64,000 nucleotides of DNA, from NCBI RefSeq assembly GCF_010111755.1, contig NC_088963.1:1-64000 (forward strand), given 5' to 3'. This DNA comes from Nakaseomyces glabratus. Lineage: Eukaryota > Ascomycota > Saccharomycetes > Saccharomycetales > Saccharomycetaceae. The notes beneath the pieces are model-generated. The model searched no databases and was not told the DNA's origin. It was given only the letters and a program-made list of their open reading frames with translations. Below, piece after piece: positions 1 to 9,058 of this stretch (positions are counted from its first letter, which is position 1; every line of letters starts with the position of its first letter). The position numbers were made by a program, and so were the translations under genes.

Positions 1-774
1 AACCCAGACCCACAGCACCCAGACCCCACAGCACCCAGACCCCACAGCACCCAGACCCCACAGCACCCAGACCCCACAGCACCCAGACCCCACAGCACCC
101 AGACCCCACAGCACCCAGACCCCACAGCACCCAGACCCCACAGCACCCAGACCCACAGCACCCAGACCCCACAGCACCCAGACCCCACAGCACCCAGACC
201 CCACAGCACCCAGACCCCACAGCACCCAGACCCCACAGCACCCAGACCCCACAGCACCCAGACCCCACAGCACCCAGACCCCACAGCACCCAGACCCCAC
301 AGCACCCAGACCCCACAGCACCCAGACCCCACAGCACCCAGACCCCACAGCACCCAGACCCCACAGCACCCAGACCCCACAGCACCCAGACCCCACAGCA
401 CCCAGACCCCACAGCACCCAGACCCCACAGCACCCAGACCCCACAGCACCCAGACCCCACAGCACCCAGACCCCACAGCACCCAGACCCCACAGCACCCA
501 GACCCCACAGCACCCAGACCCCACAGCACCCAGACCCCACAGCACCCAGACCCCACAGCACCCAGACCCCCCCCCCCCCCCCCCCCCCCCCCCCCACCCC
601 CCCCCCCCCCCCCCGACCCCACAGCACCCAGACCCCACAGCACCCAGACCCCACAGCACCCAGACCCCACAGCACCCAGACCCCACAGCACCCAGACCCC
701 ACAGCACCCAGACCCCACAGCACCCAGACCCCACAGCACCCAGACCCCACAGCACCCAGACCCCACAGCACCCA
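1..774. repeat. Telomere repeat array (16-bp unit, C-rich strand)
   Basis: Tandem copies of acagcacccagacccc run from the first base to about 774, so the window begins at a chromosome end. The complementary G strand, ggggtctgggtgctgt, is the known telomeric unit of Candida glabrata. Most copies look identical. At least two units, at the very start and near base 150, lack one C and are 15 bp. The array is interrupted at 567-614 by two long C runs, listed separately. Confidence 0.97.
567..614. other. Poly-C tract inside the telomere array
   Basis: Twenty-nine C, one A and eighteen C replace normal telomere units. The flanking repeats resume in the same orientation. The distance between equivalent G residues on either side (565 and 615) is 50, about three 16-bp units plus two bases. 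This is what mis-called or gap-filled units would look like, so an assembly or base-calling artefact is the first explanation. Confidence 0.9.
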
Positions 775-852
775 AACCACACTCCACCCACACTACACTC
801 CACCCAGACCACACTCCACCCACACTACACTCCACCCACACTACACTCCATT
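772..852. repeat. Degenerate telomere-proximal tandem repeat
   Basis: Directly inside the telomere, bases 772-852 consist of imperfect copies of cacactacactccac, sometimes joined to cccagac pieces recalling the telomere unit. The sequence stays C-rich on this strand and then changes abruptly to AT-rich DNA. It looks like an old, diverged telomere-derived or sub-telomeric repeat. Confidence 0.75.
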
Positions 853-1527
853 ACCTATAGTTTTGGTTACATTACTACCGTAATATTTCGTATATTTGTT
901 ATTATATGTTTTTATTTATTACTTCTAATTAATAATTGATAATTGGTAATGATCATATGGCACTCACTTCACACAAATATCAGGTATCCCAAAGATGTTA
1001 TGGGTTACACCATTTACATACTAACCTATAAACAATACACTTTCATTGAATTATATTTGGTAGTTGTAAATTATCATTCAGCATGTAATTGTCACTTGCT
1101 TTGTATGGCATTCGTTAGGGTAATCATTGTCATATATTGTTACTAAACAGATTAATGCTATCATTAGGGATATTTCTGTGTATGATATTTATTTTATATT
1201 CTCTAAATACATCTGATCATTTTATCAAAGTATAAGCTGCTATTTTGTTATAGCTCTTGTTCATTTTTTTAAGCCATTTGGATTTAGTTTTATCTAGTAC
1301 TTTGAATCCCATAATGGAGCCTTAGATATATATTTACATATCATATACTGTACAGATGTTCTTTAATGACTGAATATAAGGATCCTGAAATATGTACAGT
1401 GAACTTTTTAATCTATCTACATGATATTCAGGACTCATTGTGGTATACGTTATTATATTTCGGATAGCTCCCTATAGATTTATCATCCAAAGATACTCTC
1501 CTCATTACCAAAATATATATTATTGGG

Positions 1528-1650
1528 ACCCTACACAGCCCTAATTAACCCTAACTTTAACAACTGCAAACCCTACTTACCCAGACAAATGAATAAAATT
1601 CAAACCCTAATATAACCCTAAGAATTTTACCATACCCTATGTAACCCTAA
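1528..1650 (+). promoter_or_regulatory. Cluster of CCCTAA motifs, possible Tbf1-binding subtelomeric element
   Basis: Five exact CCCTAA hexamers start at 1539, 1549, 1605, 1616 and 1645. Three CCCTA variants start at 1529, 1571 and 1635. All lie within 123 bp and in one orientation, the same as the telomere C strand. CCCTAA (TTAGGG) is the core bound by yeast Tbf1, and S. cerevisiae subtelomeric STR elements carry such motifs as silencing boundaries. The motif count is seen directly; the Tbf1 role is inferred. Confidence 0.6.
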
Positions 1651-2274
1651 AAAAATGAAAATCTGTTCTGGAAAGATGTTTTATGTTGAACAAAAATGCT
1701 CTTCACAGAAACGCAACAGTCTGGTAAAAGTACTGCACAGATATTACCATATTCATAAGCATTTATAAATCACACATGATGTTGCATTGATATGTGTTGT
1801 GTTGTGTTGTGGAGGAACTCATTGTTTCAGGAATACATGTGGGAATCCTACAAAGTCATAATAACTACATCATAATAACAACGGCATCTCATGATCATTG
1901 TAAAGTAAATGTTGGTAAAGTAAATATTGGTGACAAGTGATCAAGGCATATATGGGAAAGTCAAGAAAACCTCATAAAATAGACTGGATAGTTCATTTCA
2001 TCAACCTGCTTAGTATTCAACCAACGATGTATTACAGTAGAAGAAGTCTTGAGTATTTAAATGTTTCCACTCTTACAAGATTACAGTAGTACACTACTAT
2101 TCTAATATATACATAGTCTTATCCCATCTCAATGTGAACCTTGTATGTTTAACTCCCACCATCAATCCCGTCAATGAATCTTGGTCAGAGTTCAAATTCA
2201 ACCAGAGGAACTGCAACATTTCAGAAATAGCAGTTGTTTTTCAATCAAAGTAGAATTTTGTCTTACAACAACGC

Positions 2275-2309
2275 CTCGTTGAACACAACATCTCGCGTTT
2301 TTCGCAACT
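2275..2309 (+). repeat. Short dispersed repeat, copy 1 (35 bp)
   Basis: Holds the 19-bp core tctcgcgtttttcgcaact at 2291-2309. Sixteen preceding bases also match copy 2 with a few changes. The core contains GCG and CGC arms around five T residues, a short inverted repeat typical of protein-binding sites. It lies exactly 75 bp from copy 2. Confidence 0.8.
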
Positions 2310-2349
2310 CTCAGTCAGACTGGGTAAATCAAATTGCTTTGTCGACTGT

Positions 2350-2384
2350 CTCGTAGAACGCAAGGTCTCGCGTTTTTCGCAACT
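2350..2384 (+). repeat. Short dispersed repeat, copy 2 (35 bp)
   Basis: Second copy, with the identical 19-bp core at 2366-2384 and a similar 16-bp lead. It is in the same orientation as copy 1. Confidence 0.8.
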
Positions 2385-3921
2385 AGATATCTCGACTTCT
2401 AGGACTACGCTTGGCCTACTACCCGGAACAAAGTACGTGACAGTGGCATGCTACTGTGATTCCACCATCTCAGATAAGGCTTTTTTTGTAAGAGGGTAGG
2501 TAAATGAAGAGATAGTGAATTATACATAGTATAAAATAAAAGCATTAATGTTCAAGGTTGAACATACCCAACAACATGTTTTACTTTTGAATTTCTGTCC
2601 GTAAACTTAAAAGATGTGGAAACACACAGCTTCACCTAAAACATTTGCAAAACAGTCGTGGTTTCCGTATATCAACTACTTTAAGAGAGTTAGCAAAAGA
2701 TAAAAGTAAGTGGCATCCTTTTGATGTATAAATTGAGATGTTTAACCATATCTTAACAGTGAAACTAAAGAACAACTCTATTGTACAACCCTTCCCCAGA
2801 CACGACATTAATGCCTTACCAGGTTCGTAATTATTCCATTCAGAACAATTCACACTTATAGTTACTGTTCGCTAATATATGCCTCATGCCAATCAGCTTT
2901 CCTCAATTGCATGAAGATCAGGTTAGGTCATCTCTATGAGATATTTTGTATTAGTTTGCTTCACTCATATAATTCAGACTCAAAACATGCAATCATCGTA
3001 GAAAAATGTACACTGTTTAAATTGAAATTCACATCAAATCCTCGAGCAAAAACATAAACAATTTCTGGAACACAACTCTCAGTAGATCGACAATGTACTA
3101 TCGAATTCAAATAAGAAAATTTCTCATATCCACATATGGATAGTATCACGACCTGTAAATTCATTGTACAAGTCTTCCTACACTATTATTGGTTTTGTAT
3201 CATGCCATGTGTGTGTAAGAGAGAATAACAGTCATAGTTCATACACTGTAAACTAAATATTTCCTCTCTCTTCGACTCGATTTAACAATTTTGTTAAGTT
3301 TTGAATGATTCAATATTGAACAACAGCACATTACTGTGAACTTCCAAGTTGCATCAACTGTTTGATAAAACTTACTATAAATACAACCTTTATGATGCCA
3401 GTTCGTATTAAATATAGAGTTTGTCATGTTGCCCTAGCGATAATGAAATAATTTTTTGTATATAATGGCCATCCTAATGAATATCAGCATACTACGAAAT
3501 AGTTGAACAACAAGATCGGCATCCATTACTGGGATGCATGGTTGTATATTTTAATGTGACTGATTTGTTTAGAGTAACTTGAATAAATATGATGAACCAA
3601 TTTGACCACCGAACCTTGATAGAGACATATCATTGATCAAAATGATTGTTTTAAAAACATATCTTTTAGTATGGGGATTATTAATTGGACACCTATAAAT
3701 ACACTTCTTAATATTATAGTATTGACATGGGTGAGGCAAGAAGGTGTATTAAATAAATTACATGTTTTGGTAAATTCAATGAAACTGAAAGTGTCACCCA
3801 GTTGTTTTTCGATAACTCTACGGAACTTCAACACCTACGAGAAATGCCAACATATTTAAAAATATTCCTTCTCGTACAATTATACATACTCTCACTCACA
3901 TGATTACCGTCACTGCTCACA

Positions 3922-3940
3922 TCTCGCGTTTTTCGCAACT
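3922..3940 (+). repeat. Short dispersed repeat, copy 3 (core only)
   Basis: The same 19-bp core as in copies 1 and 2, without the longer shared lead. It lies about 375 bp beyond the 3' end of the wall-protein gene and has the same orientation as the other two. Confidence 0.8.
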
Positions 3941-4315
3941 TGTCAGTTTTCATTTAAACAGAGGCCCATGTTCGGCAGCTGTGTTCCAGAAACACATGAA
4001 GAACATTTTATCAAAGAGAAAATATCTATTATTATAACAAATACATAAATATAAAAACTCCTTAAAAAATATATTCAAATTCGAACTGGATTACAATAAA
4101 CCCAGCAGAGTAAATGAATGTTGCTGCATAACGAACTAGATAATTAGGGGATCTCTCCAACTTTATATGACCTTAAGACTATACTAGCATTGCCATTGCT
4201 TTTCCCCAATAGTAGTGTGATTAATTAATAAAACAAACATCATGTAAAGTTTTATCCATGATTCAACCAACGTGCATTTAGCACAATTATTATCTTAATT
4301 CAGATAATAGTCGGC

Positions 4316-7300
4316 TTAAGCCATGCCTAACAGAATCAAGATAGTCAATGATGTGGATAGTAGAATGGTATTAAATTTGATCTTGAATGTAGAACCTGCA
4401 CCATGGAAGATGGAGGCAGTTTGGGTCTGGGACACCTTATTGCCACTTTCAACAGCAGAAGCTCCTGTAGGAGCAAACATCTCCAAAGAGCTACCTTGGT
4501 CTGTCGAATAACCGGCATTAGATGTGGTGCCTTGACTTAGAGCAACTTCTGTAACGCTAGTTGGGTTAGGCTTGTCATTGACAGTCTTAGCACTAACACC
4601 GTTTTCAGAACCAACAAGTGATGTGGTATCCATGCTTGGTGAAGTTGTTTGGCTCTCAACGTGGGATTCCGAATTAGAGCATGGAGCAGTAGTGGTTATA
4701 GTAGTTGGCTTGCCGTTGGAGTCGGTGGTGGTGATGTGAGACACAACTTCGGTCTGGACAGAGCCGTTGGAGTTGGTCACTACAGTCGTGTAGTCACCAT
4801 TACCATTGTTTTCAGTACATGGAGCAGTTGTAGTTATGGTTACAACCTGGCCGTTGGAGTCGGTGGTGGTGATGTGGGACACAACTTCGGTCTCAACACT
4901 GCCGTTAGACTTCGTGACAACTGTTGTGTAGTCTGCGTTGCTTGAGCATACAGTGCATGGAACAGTGGTGACAACAGTTGTAGGCTTGCCATTGGAGTCG
5001 GTGGTGGTGATGTGGGACACAACTTCGGTCTCAACACTGCCGTTGGACTTCGTGACAACTGTGGTGTAGTCTGCGTTGCTTGAGCATACAGTGCATGGAA
5101 CAATGGTGACGATGGTGGTAGGCTTGCCGTTCGAGTCGGTGGTGGTGATGTGGGAGACAATGTCGGTCTGGACACTGCCGTCAGCGTTCGTGACCACAGT
5201 GGTTCTGTCCTTACCGTCGTCGGCTGGAGATGGGTAGGTGGTTGCAATCGTGGTTGGGTTACCGCTGGCATCAGTGGTGGTGATGTGGGAGACAATGTCG
5301 GTCTGGACACTGCCGTCAGACTTGGTCACCACAGTGGTGTCAACAGAGCCAGGAGCTGGGCTTGGAACAGTGGTGACGATGGTGGTAGGCTTGCCGTTCG
5401 AGTCGGTGGTGGTGATGTGGGAGACAATGTCGGTCTGGACACTGCCGTCAGCGTTCGTGACCACAGTGGTTCTGTCCTTACCGTCGTCGGCTGGAGATGG
5501 GTAGGTGGTTGCAATCGTGGTTGGGTTACCGCTGGCATCAGTGGTGGTGATGTGGGAGACAATGTCGGTCTGGACACTGCCGTCAGACTTGGTCACCACA
5601 GTGGTGTCAACAGAGCCAGGAGCTGGGCTTGGAACAGTGGTGACGATGGTGGTAGGCTTGCCGTTCGAGTCGGTGGTGGTGATGTGGGAGACAATGTCGG
5701 TCTGGACACTGCCGTCAGCGTTCGTGACCACAGTGGTTCTGTCCTTACCGTCGTCGGCTGGAGATGGGTAGGTGGTTGCAATCGTGGTTGGGTTACCGCT
5801 GGCATCAGTGGTGGTGATGTGGGAGACAATGTCGGTCTGGACACTGCCGTCAGCGTTCGTGACCACAGTGGTTCTGTCCTTACCGTCGTCGGCTGGAGAT
5901 GGGTAGGTGGTTGCAATCGTGGTTGGGTTACCGCTGGCATCAGTGGTGGTGATGTGGGAGACAATGTCGGTCTGGACACTGCCGTCAGACTTGGTCACCA
6001 CAGTGGTGTCAACAGAGCCAGGAGCTGGGCTTGGAACAGTGGTGACGATGGTGGTAGGCTTGCCGTTCGAGTCGGTGGTGGTGATGTGGGAGACAATGTC
6101 GGTCTGGACACTGCCGTCAGCGTTCGTGACCACAGTGGTTCTGTCCTTACCGTCGTCGGCTGGAGATGGGTAGGTGGTTGCAATCGTGGTTGGGTTACCG
6201 CTGGCATCAGTGGTGGTGATGTGGGAGACAATGTCGGTCTGGACACTGCCGTCAGACTTGGTCACCACAGTGGTGTCAACAGAGCCAGGAGCTGGGCTTG
6301 GAACAGTGGTGACGATGGTGGTAGGCTTGCCGTTCGAGTCGGTGGTGGTGATGTGGGAGACAATGTCGGTCTGGACACTGCCGTCAGCGTTCGTGACCAC
6401 AGTGGTTCTGTCCTTACCGTCGTCGGCTGGAGATGGGTAGGTGGTTGCAATCGTGGTTGGGTTACCGCTGGCATCAGTGGTGGTGATGTGGGAGACAATG
6501 TCGGTCTGGACACTGCCGTCAGACTTGGTCACCACAGTGGTGTCAACAGAGCCAGGAGCTGGGCTTGGAACAGTGGTGACGATGGTGGTAGGCTTGCCGT
6601 TCGAGTCGGTGGTGGTGATGTGGGAGACAATGTCGGTCTGGACACTGCCGTCAGCGTTCGTGACCACAGTGGTTCTGTCCTTACCGTCGTCGGCTGGAGA
6701 TGGGTAGGTGGTTGCAATCGTGGTTGGGTTACCGCTGGCATCAGTGGTGGTGATGTGGGAGACAATGTCGGTCTGGACACTGCCGTCAGCGTTCGTGACC
6801 ACAGTGGTTCTGTCCTTACCGTCGTCGGCTGGAGATGGGTAGGTGGTTGCAATCGTGGTTGGGTTACCGCTGGCATCAGTGGTGGTGATGTGGGAGACAA
6901 TGTCGGTCTGGACACTGCCGTCAGACTTGGTCACCACAGTGGTGTCAACAGAGCCAGGAGCTGGGCTTGGAACAGTGGTGACGATGGTGGTAGGCTTGCC
7001 GTTCGAGTCGGTGGTGGTGATGTGGGAGACAATGTCGGTCTGGACACTGCCGTCAGCGTTCGTGACCACAGTGGTTCTGTCCTTACCGTCGTCGGCTGGA
7101 GATGGGTAGGTGGTTGCAATCGTGGTTGGGTTACCGCTGGCATCAGTGGTGGTGATGTGGGAGACAATGTCGGTCTGGACACTGCCGTCAGACTTGGTCA
7201 CCACAGTGGTGTCAACAGAGCCAGGAGCTGGGCTTGGAACAGTGGTGACGATGGTGGTAGGCTTGCCGTTCGAGTCGGTGGTGGTGATGTGGGAGACAAT

Positions 7301-9058
7301 GTCGGTCTGGACACTGCCGTCAGCGTTCGTGACCACAGTGGTTCTGTCCTTACCGTCGTCGGCTGGAGATGGGTAGGTGGTTGCAATCGTGGTTGGGTTA
7401 CCGCTGGCATCAGTGGTGGTGATGTGGGAGACAATGTCGGTCTGGACACTGCCGTCAGACTTGGTCACCACAGTGGTTCTGTCCTTACCGTCGTCGGCTG
7501 GAGATGGGTAGGTGGTTGCAATCGTGGTTGGGTTACCGCTGGCATCAGTGGTGGTGATGTGGGAGACAATGTCGGTCTGGACACTGCCGTCAGCGTTCGT
7601 GACCACAGTGGTTCTGTCCTTACCGTCGTCGAATGCAGATGAGGTCATGTTGTTGGAACTAATACTTGATGGCTGAGATGAGATCGAAGTAGGATTACTC
7701 ATTGTGTCATTAGCTGTTTCGACTGTAGTGATGGTTGATTCTCTACCACCACTAAATGTAGTAGTTATTGTTGTCGTAACCACAGAAGGTTGCGTTGGTC
7801 CCGCTATTATAGTTGTATAATATGTAATTGGAGATCCGTTCACATCAACACCCACAACTCTGCTCACAATTTCAGTTTCAGTAGTAGTATTATCGGATTT
7901 GGTAATAGTATAGACAGGTGGTGGTGAATATAATGTTGTTGTTCCGATCAATGGCAAGTTATTGCTATTATAAGTAGAGTAAAAGGATATTATTTCGGAA
8001 AATCCTAATTCATTTGTAGTCTCATAAGCCTCTGGAACTTTGAATGTGTATAGCGGAATTTCAACACAAGCTTTGCAAATGGAGGGGGCTGATTGTGGTG
8101 GCTTACCTTTGTAAATAAAAAAACTATTTTGATAATGATTACCTTGGATGTAGTTATCAGGAACAATTTCAAATAATGTCTCGTTGTAGCCGTTACCGAT
8201 TGGAACTGTAAAAGTCTGTAAGCCTAAGTATCCGACAGTGAATTTAATAATACCAGTCAGAGAATCATACGTAAAACTCTTAATGGGAAACAACGGGAAT
8301 AAGAACCCATTCCCATTACCAAAACCAGAGACAGGCATGTTTTGGCCATTACTAACTGCTACTACTGAAGTTGGATCTGACAAGTAAATTGATTGTTGTT
8401 GCAAATTGATATCATGAATATTAAATACTGAGTTAGCACCAACAGAAACACATCCAACACCTTGGATAGACTTCTGTAAATCGAATGTAGTGTTAGCAAG
8501 ACAGATAGTACCCGTGTTGTACCAGTTATTCGCATTATTACCAATTTTCAATTGTTGAGGTCTGGCTGCGTTAGTACCTTTGGAGTAAATAATACCGGTG
8601 TTAGTCACGGATGTTGCAGAGATATCAAAAGTATCTCCTTGACTAGAAGTGAACATGATGTTACCAGTATTTGTGAAACTACCATCATTAATCTTCCATG
8701 AACCAGCAGAGGTACTCAATCTATCATCAACAACAATTGTACCATCATTTTGGAAAACAAAATTGACAAACCAATTGTGGTTAGAAGAAATACTAAAACC
8801 TTTCAAATTGTTATTAATATAATAAAGAGCGCCCCCTTGATTAACTCTAACAGTCTGAAACATTGAAACAGTATTCATATCTTGAAAGGCTAAGTAAACA
8901 CCTCCTAAAACAATATAACCGTTACTGTATCCAGTAGGATTATTTCCGTATGTGATAGTGTTGCTTTGAATAACAGCTTGTGACATAGCACTAACAATAA
9001 GTAACATCAAGCGGATTATCCAGGACATCGTAATTGAAAATGATGGATTATCTTTCAT
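4316..9058 (-). CDS. GPI-anchored adhesin-like wall protein with SHITT-type megasatellite
   Basis: A 1,580-residue cell-wall protein transcribed toward the telomere. An N-terminal signal peptide (about residues 1-28) ends near SAMSQA. Residues 30-370 form a Thr/Asn/Gly-rich beta-type domain with repeated NTG(N/T)I-like strands, resembling the hyphally regulated wall-protein or Awp beta-helix families. About 22 repeats of 44-46 residues follow (residues 477-1460), each with VSHITTT and TTVVT. The C terminus has a Ser/Thr stretch and a hydrophobic tail (ILLSTSLTILILLGMA) after HGAGS, as expected for GPI attachment. The start is the first ATG. The protein should be covalently linked to wall glucan with its N-terminal domain displayed. 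The exact Awp subfamily is unclear, and its ligand is unknown. The count of repeats could be wrong if the assembly collapsed them. Confidence 0.9.
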   Translation of the reverse strand: MKDNPSFSITMSWIIRLMLLIVSAMSQAVIQSNTITYGNNPTGYSNGYIVLGGVYLAFQDMNTVSMFQTVRVNQGGALYYINNNLKGFSISSNHNWFVNFVFQNDGTIVVDDRLSTSAGSWKINDGSFTNTGNIMFTSSQGDTFDISATSVTNTGIIYSKGTNAARPQQLKIGNNANNWYNTGTICLANTTFDLQKSIQGVGCVSVGANSVFNIHDINLQQQSIYLSDPTSVVAVSNGQNMPVSGFGNGNGFLFPLFPIKSFTYDSLTGIIKFTVGYLGLQTFTVPIGNGYNETLFEIVPDNYIQGNHYQNSFFIYKGKPPQSAPSICKACVEIPLYTFKVPEAYETTNELGFSEIISFYSTYNSNNLPLIGTTTLYSPPPVYTITKSDNTTTETEIVSRVVGVDVNGSPITYYTTIIAGPTQPSVVTTTITTTFSGGRESTITTVETANDTMSNPTSISSQPSSISSNNMTSSAFDDGKDRTTVVTNADGSVQTDIVSHITTTDASGNPTTIATTYPSPADDGKDRTTVVTKSDGSVQTDIVSHITTTDASGNPTTIATTYPSPADDGKDRTTVVTNADGSVQTDIVSHITTTDSNGKPTTIVTTVPSPAPGSVDTTVVTKSDGSVQTDIVSHITTTDASGNPTTIATTYPSPADDGKDRTTVVTNADGSVQTDIVSHITTTDSNGKPTTIVTTVPSPAPGSVDTTVVTKSDGSVQTDIVSHITTTDASGNPTTIATTYPSPADDGKDRTTVVTNADGSVQTDIVSHITTTDASGNPTTIATTYPSPADDGKDRTTVVTNADGSVQTDIVSHITTTDSNGKPTTIVTTVPSPAPGSVDTTVVTKSDGSVQTDIVSHITTTDASGNPTTIATTYPSPADDGKDRTTVVTNADGSVQTDIVSHITTTDSNGKPTTIVTTVPSPAPGSVDTTVVTKSDGSVQTDIVSHITTTDASGNPTTIATTYPSPADDGKDRTTVVTNADGSVQTDIVSHITTTDSNGKPTTIVTTVPSPAPGSVDTTVVTKSDGSVQTDIVSHITTTDASGNPTTIATTYPSPADDGKDRTTVVTNADGSVQTDIVSHITTTDASGNPTTIATTYPSPADDGKDRTTVVTNADGSVQTDIVSHITTTDSNGKPTTIVTTVPSPAPGSVDTTVVTKSDGSVQTDIVSHITTTDASGNPTTIATTYPSPADDGKDRTTVVTNADGSVQTDIVSHITTTDSNGKPTTIVTTVPSPAPGSVDTTVVTKSDGSVQTDIVSHITTTDASGNPTTIATTYPSPADDGKDRTTVVTNADGSVQTDIVSHITTTDSNGKPTTIVTIVPCTVCSSNADYTTVVTKSNGSVETEVVSHITTTDSNGKPTTVVTTVPCTVCSSNADYTTVVTKSNGSVETEVVSHITTTDSNGQVVTITTTAPCTENNGNGDYTTVVTNSNGSVQTEVVSHITTTDSNGKPTTITTTAPCSNSESHVESQTTSPSMDTTSLVGSENGVSAKTVNDKPNPTSVTEVALSQGTTSNAGYSTDQGSSLEMFAPTGASAVESGNKVSQTQTASIFHGAGSTFKIKFNTILLSTSLTILILLGMA
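4675..7640 (-). repeat. SHITT megasatellite, 135/132-bp units in 267-bp higher-order repeats
   Basis: Twenty-two in-frame units encode the core VSHITTT. The first 19 are nearly identical; the last three, at the 3' end, diverge (VETEVVSHITTT, Cys-containing). Units start with DDGKDR (135 bp) or PGSVD (132 bp). Most alternate, giving a 267-bp dimer, with an extra 135-bp unit breaking the alternation twice. Megasatellites of this kind, with SHITT or SFFIT motifs, are described in C. glabrata wall-protein genes. Confidence 0.93.

Larger units (their letters stand above)
853..4315. other. Gene-free subtelomeric spacer
   Basis: This is AT-rich DNA between the telomere and the first wall-protein gene. 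Open frames here are all under 75 codons and none looks like a protein. It contains the CCCTAA cluster at 1528-1650 and three copies of a 19-bp motif, listed separately. I see nothing else that I can support. Confidence 0.7.

Noticed and set aside
1..774. A CRISPR-like or other regular array
   Set aside because: The units are contiguous without spacers and match the telomere repeat.
5150..7642. An 830-codon open frame on the plus strand opposite the wall-protein repeats
   Set aside because: It is the complement of near-identical 135/132-bp repeats, in which one stop-free register repeats itself. It has no independent domain.
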